Positions 24,552 through 33,787 of a stretch of DNA of 64,000 nucleotides are shown here, in pieces. The stretch is from Sulfurospirillum sp036802865 (GTDB lineage Bacteria > Campylobacterota > Campylobacteria > Campylobacterales > Sulfurospirillaceae). The notes below the pieces were generated by a model, which saw nothing but the letters and a program-made list of their open reading frames with translations, was not told where the DNA came from and did no database searches. How positions within the stretch are numbered: position 1 is the stretch's first letter; each line of letters starts with the position of its first letter. Location of the stretch: the NCBI RefSeq assembly GCF_036802865.1, contig NZ_DAIRVK010000004.1, positions 218,894-282,893 on the forward strand. Reading direction: 5' to 3'. The translations under genes were made by a program, and so were the position numbers.

Positions 24552-26163
24552 CGTCATCACCCTCATTGGTATTAATGTAATTTTTTGGTATTTCTATCGT
24601 AAACATGGTACATGCCCAAAAAAGTTTAGTGCTTAATTTATGGCGAATATTTTTACAGGTTATCTTTCCATGCATATGTTTTTCAACCATCTGTTTAGAC
24701 ATATATAGCCCAATTCCAGTACCTACACTCTTATGTTTCGTCGTAAAATAGGGGTCGAAAACTTTGGGTATTATATCACTTTTTATACCGCCACCATTGT
24801 CGATGACATTGATAAAAATGCTCTTCTCATTTTGCTTGGCAATAATGTGAATAATCTTGTTTATCTGGTCTGTTTTACTCGCCAAAATATCTTTAGAATT
24901 ACCAATGAGGTTAAGCAACACGTGAATAAGCTCATTTTTGAATCCAAAGACTTCAAGATCATCTTTGATGAAAAGCTCCAATATAATCTCTTCTTTTTCA
25001 AGCTGGTACTTGGAAAGATCGACTGCTTTTTGAATGACCTCTTTGATACGGAAGGCTTTTTTACTTTTGTTGGGGTTGAAGAAGGTTCTAAAATCTTCCA
25101 AGGTATCGGACATATTGGAAGAGAGCAGTTGCGCATCTTTGACACGTGAAGAGATGAACGCTTCATCGAGTTTTTTAGCTAAGAATTTACTTTCAAAACT
25201 TTGAATAATCATCATTAAAGAGCCAAGCGGTTGCCGCCATTGGTGTGCGATGTTTTGAAGCATCTCACCAAGACTTGCAAGCCTTGCTTGTTGGAACATG
25301 ATGTTGTCTTTTTTACGGCTGTTCTCAACTTCACGCCTGATGCGAAGTTCCAGCGAGTCATTGAGATCGCGTAGTTCTTTGGTTTTGATTAAAATATTTT
25401 CTTCAAGGTAATTATGCAAATTTTTAAAATGGTTGATGATGATGAGTAGTACCATGGTGATAAAAAAGAAAATGAGACCTATGAGAAGAATGAGCATGAC
25501 GGTACTGGTTTGAAAAAGGCTGTCATTCACCTGTTTTTCGGTAATAGCTTGTTTGAGATGCGTGGTGATGAGGCTTGAAAGGTAGATGTTCAGGGAGTTG
25601 GCTTCCAGTATAATATCATCAATTAAAAACGTGGCTTCTTCTGTTTTGGAGTATTTTAGAAGATCCAGCATAATGTTGATTTTTGTGTCAATGCTTTGCA
25701 TTTTCACACTTATTTTTTCCACAATACCCTTCTGGAAGATCGTTTTTTCGGGAATTTCAGGCGTAACTAAAAAAAGACTAAGCCAGCGACTTGCAAAATA
25801 GGGAAGCCCCCCAATCTGTCGATTGGTTGCAAACTGATAGCTGTTCCATTGTTTGTGAATAATCTGCTGTGTCAGAAAGATGACCTCTATAGCATCGTTA
25901 TTACTGATCTGTTTTTCATGTATATCGCGCAAGGTTTCTGCAATATTGACACGGTAGTTATCTTTAATCTCTTCTAAATCAACTTGAGGTTGCGTGTGTT
26001 TCTGGAACAGGGTTTCATAGTCATATTTGAGCGCAAAGATGGAGACAAACATCAAAAAGCCAATGGTCATGGTTCCACTGAGAATGATAAAAATGAGAAT
26101 CTTCGTTTTATTGGAAAACTTGATGGTTTCGAGTTTTTGGTTAATAAATTGAACAAATGTCAT
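24532..26163 (-). CDS. Membrane sensor histidine kinase with a large periplasmic domain
   Basis: About 543 residues from ATG 26163 (MTFVQFINQ), one base after the stop of the binding-protein gene; ATG 26175 is also possible. Helix 1 (about 21-44), periplasmic helical domain of about 170 residues, helix 2 (about 222-248), a coiled coil, H-box LGEMLQNIAHQWRQPLGSL, N-box HVLLNLIGNSKDIL, DNGGGI and VGTGIGLYMSK. The HQWRQPL box is typical of Campylobacterota kinases. Gene order suggests it senses the ligand-bound state of the periplasmic binding protein encoded directly upstream and phosphorylates the regulator downstream. Confidence 0.88.
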   Translation of the reverse strand: MTFVQFINQKLETIKFSNKTKILIFIILSGTMTIGFLMFVSIFALKYDYETLFQKHTQPQVDLEEIKDNYRVNIAETLRDIHEKQISNNDAIEVIFLTQQIIHKQWNSYQFATNRQIGGLPYFASRWLSLFLVTPEIPEKTIFQKGIVEKISVKMQSIDTKINIMLDLLKYSKTEEATFLIDDIILEANSLNIYLSSLITTHLKQAITEKQVNDSLFQTSTVMLILLIGLIFFFITMVLLIIINHFKNLHNYLEENILIKTKELRDLNDSLELRIRREVENSRKKDNIMFQQARLASLGEMLQNIAHQWRQPLGSLMMIIQSFESKFLAKKLDEAFISSRVKDAQLLSSNMSDTLEDFRTFFNPNKSKKAFRIKEVIQKAVDLSKYQLEKEEIILELFIKDDLEVFGFKNELIHVLLNLIGNSKDILASKTDQINKIIHIIAKQNEKSIFINVIDNGGGIKSDIIPKVFDPYFTTKHKSVGTGIGLYMSKQMVEKHMHGKITCKNIRHKLSTKLFWACTMFTIEIPKNYINTNEGDDDEQAQF

Positions 26164-26164
26164 C

Positions 26165-27328
26165 TTAATACTCATACTTTTGAATAATCTCAAATTTGCC
26201 ATTGACGTAGTTTGAGAGATAGACTTGGTTTAAAAGTTGTGCATTGTGGTAAACGAGGGGAATGTTATCCAACGTTTGAGGTGCTATATGCTTGAGTTTG
26301 TCCAAAAATTTACTGGGTGTAATGATTCCATTAATCGCTTTAAGTGCCGTTACAACTGTTTTTGCGGCAAGATATGCTTCATAAGAGACCAAAGAAGGTT
26401 TCTCTTCAGGATAGTAAAAAGCAAGATTTTTAAGATACTCGGTTGCTTCTTTGGAATAAAAATCATCATAAGAAGGGACGGTTTGTGAAAACAAGATGTT
26501 ATCGCCTTTCCCATGTAATTCACCCATTAAGGCATCTGCATTCACAAAAGAGATAGGACAGAAAATCATTTTTGAAGGAATTTGTTCTTTCACTTTTTCA
26601 ATAAAGCGTGCCGTGGGTTTGTAAGAGCCTACTAAGATGATAGCCTCGGGTTTTGCTGTCTCAATTTCATGGATGGCATGACGAATAGAGAGGGTATTGC
26701 GTTTGTATGTACCTTCTGCACTTAAGGTTAGGTTGCGTTTTGAAAGCGCATTTGAGAGTGCGATATAGCCCTCTTCACCGTAATCATCGTTTTGGTAGAA
26801 AATGGCAAAACGGCTAATATTTTTTTGTTTGGTAAGATACTCAACTAATGCATCGAGTTCTTCAGTATAGGAACTTCTAAAATTGATAATATTGGGTGTG
26901 TCTTTTGTACGAAGAAAAGAAGCCCCCGTGTAAGGTGCAATGAAAGGTATATTGCTTTCCGCAATAAGAGGCATAACACGTTTGACTGTGGGTGTTCCAA
27001 CAAAACCAAAAAGTGCGAAAACGTCATCTTTGGTGATGAGCTTGATGGTATTGCTAAAAGTGTTTTCTGGTTCATATTTATCGTCATATTGAATAAACTC
27101 TATCTTTTTACCTTGCACACCACCTCGGGCATTGGTGTGACTAAAATAGGTATTAGCACCCACTACAACATCCTTACCTAAGTGGCTATTGATACCTGTA
27201 AGCGGTAAAGAAGCTCCTAAGATAATCGAGTTTTTTTCCATACTTTTGTAAGAAGCGGTAAAGAAAAAGAAGATTACCGACATGCATAGGGCTAAAAAGC
27301 TCACAATAAGAAAGTTTTTGTTTACCAA
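26165..27328 (-). CDS. Membrane-anchored periplasmic ligand-binding protein (Peripla_BP_6 type)
   Basis: 387 residues. One N-terminal helix (about 6-26) lacking a clear cleavage site, so probably membrane-anchored. The rest is a leucine/amide-binding type-I periplasmic fold: GASLPLTGINSHLGKDVVVGA, YDDKYEPE, FGFVGTPT, FAIFYQNDDYGEEGY, AIILVGSYKPTARFI and SYEAYLAAKTVV. There are no permease or ATPase genes nearby; instead a sensor kinase follows after 1 bp. It is therefore likely a signal-recognition partner, as TorT is for TorS, not a transport protein. Ligand unknown; formate-related or small organic acids are plausible from context. Confidence 0.82.
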   Translation of the reverse strand: MVNKNFLIVSFLALCMSVIFFFFTASYKSMEKNSIILGASLPLTGINSHLGKDVVVGANTYFSHTNARGGVQGKKIEFIQYDDKYEPENTFSNTIKLITKDDVFALFGFVGTPTVKRVMPLIAESNIPFIAPYTGASFLRTKDTPNIINFRSSYTEELDALVEYLTKQKNISRFAIFYQNDDYGEEGYIALSNALSKRNLTLSAEGTYKRNTLSIRHAIHEIETAKPEAIILVGSYKPTARFIEKVKEQIPSKMIFCPISFVNADALMGELHGKGDNILFSQTVPSYDDFYSKEATEYLKNLAFYYPEEKPSLVSYEAYLAAKTVVTALKAINGIITPSKFLDKLKHIAPQTLDNIPLVYHNAQLLNQVYLSNYVNGKFEIIQKYEY

Positions 27329-27404
27329 AATGAATGACCTTCACTAGTTGATGATAGTTATTATAGCCTAAGAAGATTAACGCAAGCTATAGTGATAAAA
27401 GAGC

Positions 27405-27446
27405 CTTGTCAAGCATTGTATATTAATGTATATAACGCTTGACAAG
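27405..27446. promoter_or_regulatory. ModE-like box nested in a larger palindrome, between the sensor-selAB unit and the fdh operon
   Basis: Outer inverted repeat CTTGTCAAGC (27405-27414) / GCTTGACAAG (27437-27446), perfect over 10 bp. Centred inside is CATTGTATA-TTAATG-TATATAACG (27414-27437). Its right half matches the E. coli ModE half-site TATATANCG fully; the left matches at most positions, and the 6-bp gap is the consensus. It stands about 80 bp before the minus-strand operon and 90 bp before ATG 27535, so it could control both. Confidence 0.55.
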
Positions 27447-27500
27447 CGGATAAATTTACTCTTGTTAAGAGCCATTTAATCCAATTCATTTTACAATATC

Positions 27501-27518
27501 GGTAAATACTTATTTACC
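27501..27518. promoter_or_regulatory. Palindrome GGTAAATA-CT-TATTTACC
   Basis: Perfect 8-2-8 inverted repeat 16 bp upstream of the ATG at 27535. A related dyad (TTTGGTAAAC-CATC-GTTTACTAAA) lies upstream of the second fdh operon at 60682-60705. Candidate operator, possibly of the adjacent response regulator (inference). Confidence 0.45.
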
Positions 27519-27534
27519 ACTTAATGGATGTAAA

Positions 27535-29217
27535 ATGCAAAAAGAGTACGTTTTCTACGATACCGTTGGTATTGATTTCCCTCTTAACGAAGCGATAGAA
27601 TTGGTTAAAAGCCCATGTTCTGGTGACTTTTTGGTCTCAAACCACCCTGATGCAGCAGCAATTATTTATGCTCCTGAGATCAATTTCTACCTTCAACAAT
27701 CTCGTGATAGTATCGCTCAAAAGATCACTAATATAACAAAACTCTATGCTATTCGTGCCCTTGGATTTGATTTTGCGCAAGATATGGACTATTCTCAAGA
27801 AGTGGGGGGCAAAGTTTTAATCGTCACTGACGATGAAAACCACGAAGCCCTTAAAGAAGAGTTGAGAGATGAAGATTTTACGGTCATGTTACTTTCTCCT
27901 TCAATGATTTTAGATGTCAATGGACACATTGGAAATTTACATGTAACGCTCAAAAAAGAGGGTGAACTCCTTGATCTTGAGTGCGACCAGATTATTTGGT
28001 GGAATGCTCCCCTCTTTGCGATGAAACAAAGTGGTGTGTATGACGCTTCATTGATTGGGCTAGACGGTGCACTAAAAAAACTTCGTGACAACAGAGGCGA
28101 ATACCACTATAAAAACTTTATTAACTACGATCCTTCCATCTGTCAGTACCATGAAAGACGCGTTGAAATTTGTGGTAAATGTGCTGAGGTTTGCCCAACG
28201 GTCGCTATCTTAAAAGAAGATGAAGAGAAGCATTTGGCTTTTTCGCACATTGACTGTCATGGTTGTGGTGGTTGTATCAGCGTTTGTCCTAGTGGAGCGC
28301 TTGATTATACACAGATGCCACGCATTGCTTTTTCGCATTTGAGTGAGTATTTTAAAGGCGCTGTTTCATTGATTATTCCACATAAAATGGATTTAGGGTT
28401 GATTGATATTCCTTTAAAAGAGGGTGTGCTTCCTTTGATGATTGAAGGTGAAAAATACCTCCATGAAGCCCATCTTTTAAATCTGCTTCAAACCAGTGGC
28501 AATCCGATTATTTTTTATACGGATTTTATCTCTAAAGGTACGGGCGATGTTATTCGCATTATCAATGAAATTTTTGAGAAAAAATACCACAAAAAAGCGA
28601 TTTATGTCTGTGAAGATAGTGCTGATTTAGCGCGTATTTTTGAAAGCTTAGAGAGTTTATCTGAATGTATGTACGGTATCAATGAAGAGGGGCTTCGCAA
28701 ACGTGAGATATTCTCGGCACGCCTTTCTCATTTGGTAGGTGACGAAGATTTGGGCATGGTTAAAGCGGGTGAGCATGTGCATTACGGTGATATCAAAATC
28801 GATGAGAGTAAATGTACATTGTGCCTTAGCTGTGTGGGTGCGTGTAACGTACGTGCTTTGACCGCTCATCCAGAAGACAATTCGCTTCGTTTTAATGCTT
28901 CTATTTGTACAAATTGTACCTATTGTGAAGTGACTTGTCCTGAAAAAGATTGTTTAATTGTCGTGCGAGATGAAATTAGCTTGAAACCGAGTTGGTTTTC
29001 TCAACGCATTATGGCAAAAGATGAACTTTTTACCTGTGTTGAGTGTGGAACGCCATTTGCGACCGTTAAAGCGGTTGAAAAAATTGCAACGATGATGAAA
29101 CCGTTGTTTGGAAATGATGACGTAAAACTACGAACACTGTACTGCTGTGCAGCGTGTAAACCCAAAGTAATGTTTAAAGCTCACATGGAAAATGAAAACA
29201 AAGGACTCAGCCTATGA
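27535..29217 (+). CDS. Multi-cluster 4Fe-4S protein of the formate dehydrogenase locus
   Basis: 560 residues, soluble, no signal. N-terminal 190 residues lack cysteine motifs. Then two [4Fe-4S] motifs, CGKCAEVCPTVAI and CHGCGGCISVCPSGA (about 211-260), a middle domain of 150 residues, two further motifs CTLCLSCVGACNVRA and CTNCTYCEVTCPEKDC (about 428-475), and a C-terminal zinc-ribbon-like part with CVECGTPF and YCCAACKP. It is the first gene of the operon and overlaps the TorD-like gene by 4 bp. Similar proteins stand next to fdh genes in Campylobacter. It may route electrons or help mature the enzyme in the cytoplasm; the exact role is unknown. Confidence 0.8.
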   Translation: MQKEYVFYDTVGIDFPLNEAIELVKSPCSGDFLVSNHPDAAAIIYAPEINFYLQQSRDSIAQKITNITKLYAIRALGFDFAQDMDYSQEVGGKVLIVTDDENHEALKEELRDEDFTVMLLSPSMILDVNGHIGNLHVTLKKEGELLDLECDQIIWWNAPLFAMKQSGVYDASLIGLDGALKKLRDNRGEYHYKNFINYDPSICQYHERRVEICGKCAEVCPTVAILKEDEEKHLAFSHIDCHGCGGCISVCPSGALDYTQMPRIAFSHLSEYFKGAVSLIIPHKMDLGLIDIPLKEGVLPLMIEGEKYLHEAHLLNLLQTSGNPIIFYTDFISKGTGDVIRIINEIFEKKYHKKAIYVCEDSADLARIFESLESLSECMYGINEEGLRKREIFSARLSHLVGDEDLGMVKAGEHVHYGDIKIDESKCTLCLSCVGACNVRALTAHPEDNSLRFNASICTNCTYCEVTCPEKDCLIVVRDEISLKPSWFSQRIMAKDELFTCVECGTPFATVKAVEKIATMMKPLFGNDDVKLRTLYCCAACKPKVMFKAHMENENKGLSL

Positions 29218-29933
29218 ATAAAGAGGCAATTAATAAAGCAAGAGCCGTTTATTACGGGCTCTTTGCCTCACTTTTAACGTTTTTTGATAACGCAAACGAT
29301 CTTAACGTCATTCAGAAGACGATTGATGTATTAGCACAAAACCCTTTGGACGAAGAGAGTAAAGTTGCGTTTAGTAATATGCAAAATTTGCTTATTGAAG
29401 GAGGCTATAATCTTCTTAAAGAGGAGAGCGATACAGTCTTTTTTAGCCCCTATTCAGCGTATATTCCCGTCACAGCTTCCTTTTTTGTTGAAAATAGGGA
29501 TGATGGTAAAATGCGTTTGGAGATGGTCAATTATGTGTTCAGTTCCAACTACAGACGTGACAGTGATAAGTTCAAAGAACTTGAAGATCACATCGGTTTC
29601 ATTGTACTTTTTATGCAAAAGATGATCGAAGAAGAGTTGAGTGGTAATGAAAAGAGTGCTCAGCTTGTACGTGAGGTTTTTGTTAACATTCTGAACCCTT
29701 TTGTGGATGATTTTATTGCTGCATTGTATGCCCATGAAGATAGCCACTTTTATCAAAATTTAGCTGTGATTATGCAGTCTTTCATGGCGCTTGAGCGACT
29801 CTATTTGGATGTAAAAAAACCAGTCAAAACCAACGAAGATGAAGCGCCTAAAATCTTTACCAAAGAGCTTAAAAAAACACGTAAACCGATTACTCCAAGA
29901 CCAAAGAAAAATATGGAAGAGTTCGTACTTTAA
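29214..29933 (+). CDS. TorD-family molybdoenzyme chaperone
   Basis: 239 residues, all-helical, matching TorD/DmsD-type chaperones: N-terminal ARAVYYGLFASLLTF, the FSPYSAYIPVTASFF stretch and the conserved GFIVLFMQKMIEEE region followed by FVNILNPFVDDFIAAL. Such proteins bind the Tat signal of a molybdenum enzyme and hold it for cofactor insertion. The basic C-terminal tail (KKTRKPITPRPKK) is not typical. It probably serves the FdhA encoded downstream. Overlaps the preceding gene by 4 bp (ATGA). Confidence 0.85.
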   Translation: MNKEAINKARAVYYGLFASLLTFFDNANDLNVIQKTIDVLAQNPLDEESKVAFSNMQNLLIEGGYNLLKEESDTVFFSPYSAYIPVTASFFVENRDDGKMRLEMVNYVFSSNYRRDSDKFKELEDHIGFIVLFMQKMIEEELSGNEKSAQLVREVFVNILNPFVDDFIAALYAHEDSHFYQNLAVIMQSFMALERLYLDVKKPVKTNEDEAPKIFTKELKKTRKPITPRPKKNMEEFVL

Positions 29934-29940
29934 TCTTTAC

Positions 29941-30021
29941 GCCTTTACAGCAAAGCTTTAAAAGCTACGCTAACACTGGGTTTTCCAAGACGGAAAGCCC
30001 ATGCACCTTTAGTGCTTTAAG
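29941..30021 (+). repeat. Dispersed three-hairpin repeat, copy C
   Basis: Hairpin 1: GCCTTTA / TAAAAGC (one mismatch); linker TACGCTAACACT; hairpin 2: GGGTTTTCC / GGAAAGCCC (9 bp, one G-T pair); hairpin 3: GCAC...GTGC; then TTTAAG. It begins 8 bp after the TorD stop, inside the fdh gene cluster. Confidence 0.8.
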
Positions 30022-30029
30022 TTCTATTA

Positions 30030-30052
30030 ATATGCTAATTTTGCATAATTAA
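30030..30052. promoter_or_regulatory. Element shared by both fdh upstream regions, copy 1
   Basis: A 23-bp AT-rich stretch with the dyad TATGC...GCATA; 20 of 23 positions are identical to 60586-60608. It lies about 120 bp upstream of the small Tat protein gene. It may be a regulator site or a promoter for fdhA independent of the upstream genes. Confidence 0.5.
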
Positions 30053-30148
30053 AATCTTTACATTTAAAGAGGTTGAGCTAAGAAAATCACGGTTTCTTTA
30101 GCTCTCTCTTTGGTGTCCAAAGAGAAATTCTGCAAGGAGAAAATGACC

Positions 30149-30352
30149 ATGCAAGATCAAAGAAGGAGTTTTCTTAAAAAAACTCTGGGCGTAAGTGCAG
30201 TCGTAGCCACTGTTGGTGTTAGCGCAATTGCTAGCGACAAAGGTGCTGCAACAGCAGGGAGTAACGGTGTTGTTAAGGGAAAATCGAAGAAAAAAGAGAT
30301 TCTCTATAAAAAAACAGCCAATTGGGACGCGTATTATCACGCGGCAGTCTAA
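30149..30352 (+). CDS. Small twin-arginine protein preceding fdhA
   Basis: 67 residues from ATG 30149 (MQDQRRSFLKKTLGVS; AAGGAG nine bases upstream). A Tat signal (RRSFLKK) is followed by a 30-residue mature part with the core VKGKSKKKEILYKKT..WDAYY. The second fdh operon has a homologue at 60944-61141 with the same core. Such small proteins consistently precede fdhA in Campylobacterota and are likely a structural or assembly part of the enzyme; no biochemical role is established that I know of. Confidence 0.8.
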   Translation: MQDQRRSFLKKTLGVSAVVATVGVSAIASDKGAATAGSNGVVKGKSKKKEILYKKTANWDAYYHAAV

Positions 30353-30361
30353 GGAGATTAG

Positions 30362-33199
30362 ATGAGTAAAGAGATGTTAAAAGACGCCTCTTTGCACATG
30401 GGACGACGATCATTTCTAAAAATGGCGGCGATCGGAGCGAGTTTTGGAGCAACCAGTGCGTTTGCAACCAGCGACTCAATCAGACCAGCTACTGAAGAAG
30501 AAGTGAAAAATCCATTCCCAGGTTCAAAGAAAGTCAAAACCATTTGTAGTATTTGTTCAGCAGGATGCGGAATCATCGCTGAAGTTCAAAACGGTGTTTG
30601 GGTACGCCAAGATGTAGCACAAGATCACCCAATCAGCGAAGGTAGCCATTGTTGTAAGGGCATTGACCAAATTGATTTGGTTAAGAGTTCACAACGTATT
30701 AAGTATCCTCTCAAAAAAGTCGATGGAAAATGGCAACGTATCAGTTGGGATCAAGCCGTTAACGAAATTTCAGACAAGATGCTTAAAATGCGCGCCGAAA
30801 ATGGTCCAGATATCGTAGAATTTTTAGGTTCTGCAAAATTCAGCTTGCAACAGGCTTTCTATTTTAGAAAATTTGCTGCAATGTGGGGAACAAACAATAT
30901 TGACCACGTAGCTAGAATTTGACATAGTGCTTCCGTCGCAGGTGCTGCGAATACATTTGGATACGGTGCTATGACACAACAATTTGGTGATGCGGTTAAT
31001 GCAAAAGTCATTATGATGATTGGTGCAAACTCAGCCGTTGCAAACCCTATTGGATTTAAACACTTCTTACAAGCAAAAGACAGAGCTGGAACTAAATTGA
31101 TCGTTGTTGATCCAATTTACACCAGAAGTGCTGCAAAAGCGGATCTCTACCTACGTATTCGTTCAGGTACAGACATTGCCTTTGTTTACGGTATGCTTCA
31201 CATCATCTTTAAAAATGGTTGGGAAGATAAAGAATTTATCGACACACGCTCTTATGCAATGGATCAAATCCGCGCAGAAGCTGCCAAATGGACACCAGAA
31301 CTCACTTCTGATGTTACAGGCATCCCAGTCGATCAAATCATTCAAGCAACAACACTGTTTGCTAAAAATACTCCAAGCGCTATTGCATGGTCATTGGGTA
31401 TTACACAACACTCTGTAGGTTCTTCTAACACCAGAATCCTTCCCGTTTTACAAATTGCTCTTGGCAATATGGGTAAAAAAGGTGGCGGACTTTACATCAT
31501 TCGTGGACACGATAACGTTCAAGGTGCAACCGATATGGGTAACCTTGCAGACTCGCTCTCAGGCTATTATGGCTTGGCTGATCCTGCTTGGAAATACTTT
31601 GCGGAGTCATGGGGCGTGGATTATGAATGGCTTAAAGGCAGATTTTTTGATAAAAAATGGATGAATGAACCAGGCTTCTCATTAGCAAAATGGTGGCAAG
31701 GTGTTCTCCAAGAAGAAAAAACATATTCATCAAGTCCGATTCGTGCTGTGTGGATTCAAGGAACGGGAATTACCTCTATGTCGCAACAAGCGAAGATTAA
31801 AGAGGCTCTCGATAAAGTTGATTTAGTGGTCATTGCAGAACCATTTGTCAACGAAGCAGCTGTTCTTACAAGTCGAAAAGACGGCATTTACATTCTTCCT
31901 GTTGCTACACAGTTTGAAAGTGAAGGAACGGTAACTGCTACGAATCGTTCATCTCAATGGAGAAGCAAAGTTGTTGAGCCTCTTTATGAGAGCAAAAGTG
32001 ATGAAGAAGTCATGTTTGCTTTCGCGAAGAAATTTGGTTTTTATGACCAATTTGTTCAGGGTATGAAAATGGATATACGAGAAGGCAAAGTCGTTCAAGT
32101 TAAAAATGACTTTAAATGGCCAGATGATGCGGTTCGTGAGATTGCTCGAACGATCAAATCCATTGGTCTTAGTGGTTGGACTCCTGAGCGATTACGAAGC
32201 CATCAAGAGAACTGGCATATGTTTGATCCTGTTACCCTAGAGGGAAAAGGACCGATGAAAGGTCAGTATTACGGTCTTCCATGGCCATGTTGGGATGATA
32301 AACATCCGGGTTCTCCGATTCTTTACCGTCGTGATGTACCTGTCGCTGAAGGCGGTATGGGCTTTAGAAATCGCTTCGGTTTAGAGCACAACGGTGTCAG
32401 TCAACTTGCGGATAAGAGCGTTACTGTTGCGGGTTCAAAAGTGGAGGGTGGTTATCCACAACTTACCAAAGAGAACATCGAAAAAGTCCTTGGCATTACG
32501 TTAAGTGAAGACGAAAAAGCGAAAATGGGTGTGAATTGGTTGATGGACTTTAGCGGTCTTATTCAGCAAAAAGCCCGTGAAGCAGGTGTTTGTGTGTATG
32601 GTAATGCAAAAGCACGTACGATTGTTTGGGAATTCCCAGATCCTGTGCCATTGCACCGCGAACCACTTCACTCACCACGTTGGGATTTGGTTGCGAAATA
32701 TCCGACCTATGAAGATCAACCGAAAAATTTCCGTGTTGAAGTTAAGTTCAAATCAGAACAACAAAAACAAGACTGGTCAAAAGAGTTTCCAACCATGTTA
32801 GTTAGCATGAGGGTTGTAAACCTCTCCGGTGCTGGTATGCTTGAGCGAACGAGCAAATACCTCTCTGCAATTACGCCAGAGATGTTCTGTAACATTCACC
32901 CAGACTTGGCACTTAAACATGGCATTAAAGATCGTGATATGATGTGGATTCATGCCCCTCATGGCACAAAAATTAAGGTTAAAGCGTACCACAATCACAG
33001 TGTTACGGCAGATCGTATTTGTATGCCGTATAACTTTGCGGGTGTATTCCAAGGTATTGATTTGAGTGCAAATTACCCAGAAGGTACGAAACCGTATGCG
33101 ATTGGTGAGAGTTCAAATACCATTACAAACTATGGTTTTGACGTGATCACACAAATTTCAGAGTTCAACGCTGGTCTATGCCGCGTAGAGAAAGCATAG
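30362..33199 (+). CDS. fdhA: Formate dehydrogenase catalytic subunit, selenocysteine-containing
   Basis: 945 residues when the in-frame TGA at 30920-30922 is read as selenocysteine (U187). Tat signal RRSFLKMAAIG (15-25). [4Fe-4S] ligands in CSICSAGCG (C62, C65, C69) and C97/C98. The Mo/W active site is DHVARI-U-HSA, the position of Sec140 in E. coli FdhF; a histidine follows it as in all formate dehydrogenases. The rest carries bis-MGD binding regions (GANSAVANP, RGHDNVQGATDMG, and C-terminal PYNFAGVFQG). It oxidises formate in the periplasm and passes electrons to FdhB and FdhC. A SECIS hairpin follows the UGA. An automatic caller would split this gene into 30362-30922 and 30971-33199. The Cys form is encoded at 61156. 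Confidence 0.96.
30920..30950 (+). promoter_or_regulatory. UGA selenocysteine codon with SECIS hairpin
   Basis: After UGA (30920-30922) there are 18 nt and then GGU in the loop region, the same distance as in E. coli fdhF. The stem is TCGCAG / CTGCGA (30936-30941 with 30945-30950), or five pairs with a GGTGC loop. It places SelB-bound Sec-tRNA at the stop codon. selA and selB are encoded in this window. Confidence 0.85.
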
Positions 33200-33210
33200 G
33201 GGGGTGGCCA

Positions 33211-33777
33211 ATGAGTAATGAAATGTCAAGAATGAAATTTTACTGTGATGATCACAGATGTATTGAGTGTTTTGCGTGTTCAGTCGCATGTGCTGAGGCG
33301 CATGAACTGCCAACAGGTATTAGTCGTCGTAAGGTTATTACATTGCATGATGGTGTAGAGGGTAAAGAAGTCTCTACTTCAATTGCATGTATGCACTGTA
33401 CAGACGCACCATGTGAGCAAGTATGCCCCGTAGATTGTTTCTATATTCGTGAAGATGGAATTGTTCTTCATGATAAAAATAAATGTATCGGTTGTGGTTA
33501 CTGCTTGTACGCTTGCCCATTCGGTGCTCCACAGTTTCCAAGAGATGGTGCTTTTGGCGCTAAGGGAGCAATGGATAAATGTACCATGTGTGCCGGTGGT
33601 CCTTTAGAGACTAACTCTGAAAAAGAGAGACATCTTTACGGTCAAAACAGAATCGCTGAGGGAAAAGTGCCTATGTGTGCGGCGGTTTGTTCAACCAATG
33701 CACTCCTTGTCGGTGATGCTGAGAGTGTCTCAAACATTTACCGTAAAAGGGTAGCAGGTCGAGGTAAAGGTGCATAA
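33211..33777 (+). CDS. fdhB: Formate dehydrogenase iron-sulfur subunit
   Basis: 188 residues from ATG 33211 (MSNEMSRMKFYCDD; strong G-rich RBS). Four [4Fe-4S] motifs: CIECFACSVACAEAH, CMHCTDAPCEQVCPVDC, CIGCGYCLYACPFGAP and CTMC with CAAVCSTNA. Transfers electrons from FdhA to the cytochrome b FdhC. Unlike E. coli FdnH it has no C-terminal membrane helix. 11 bp after fdhA and 10 bp before fdhC. Confidence 0.93.
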   Translation: MSNEMSRMKFYCDDHRCIECFACSVACAEAHELPTGISRRKVITLHDGVEGKEVSTSIACMHCTDAPCEQVCPVDCFYIREDGIVLHDKNKCIGCGYCLYACPFGAPQFPRDGAFGAKGAMDKCTMCAGGPLETNSEKERHLYGQNRIAEGKVPMCAAVCSTNALLVGDAESVSNIYRKRVAGRGKGA

Positions 33778-33787
33778 AGGAGCAGCA

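Noticed and set aside
30920..30922. Stop codon that splits fdhA into two ORFs (apparent pseudogene)
   Set aside because: TGA lies exactly at the Sec position of formate dehydrogenases, a SECIS hairpin follows at the correct distance, the second half continues the family, and selA/selB are in the window.
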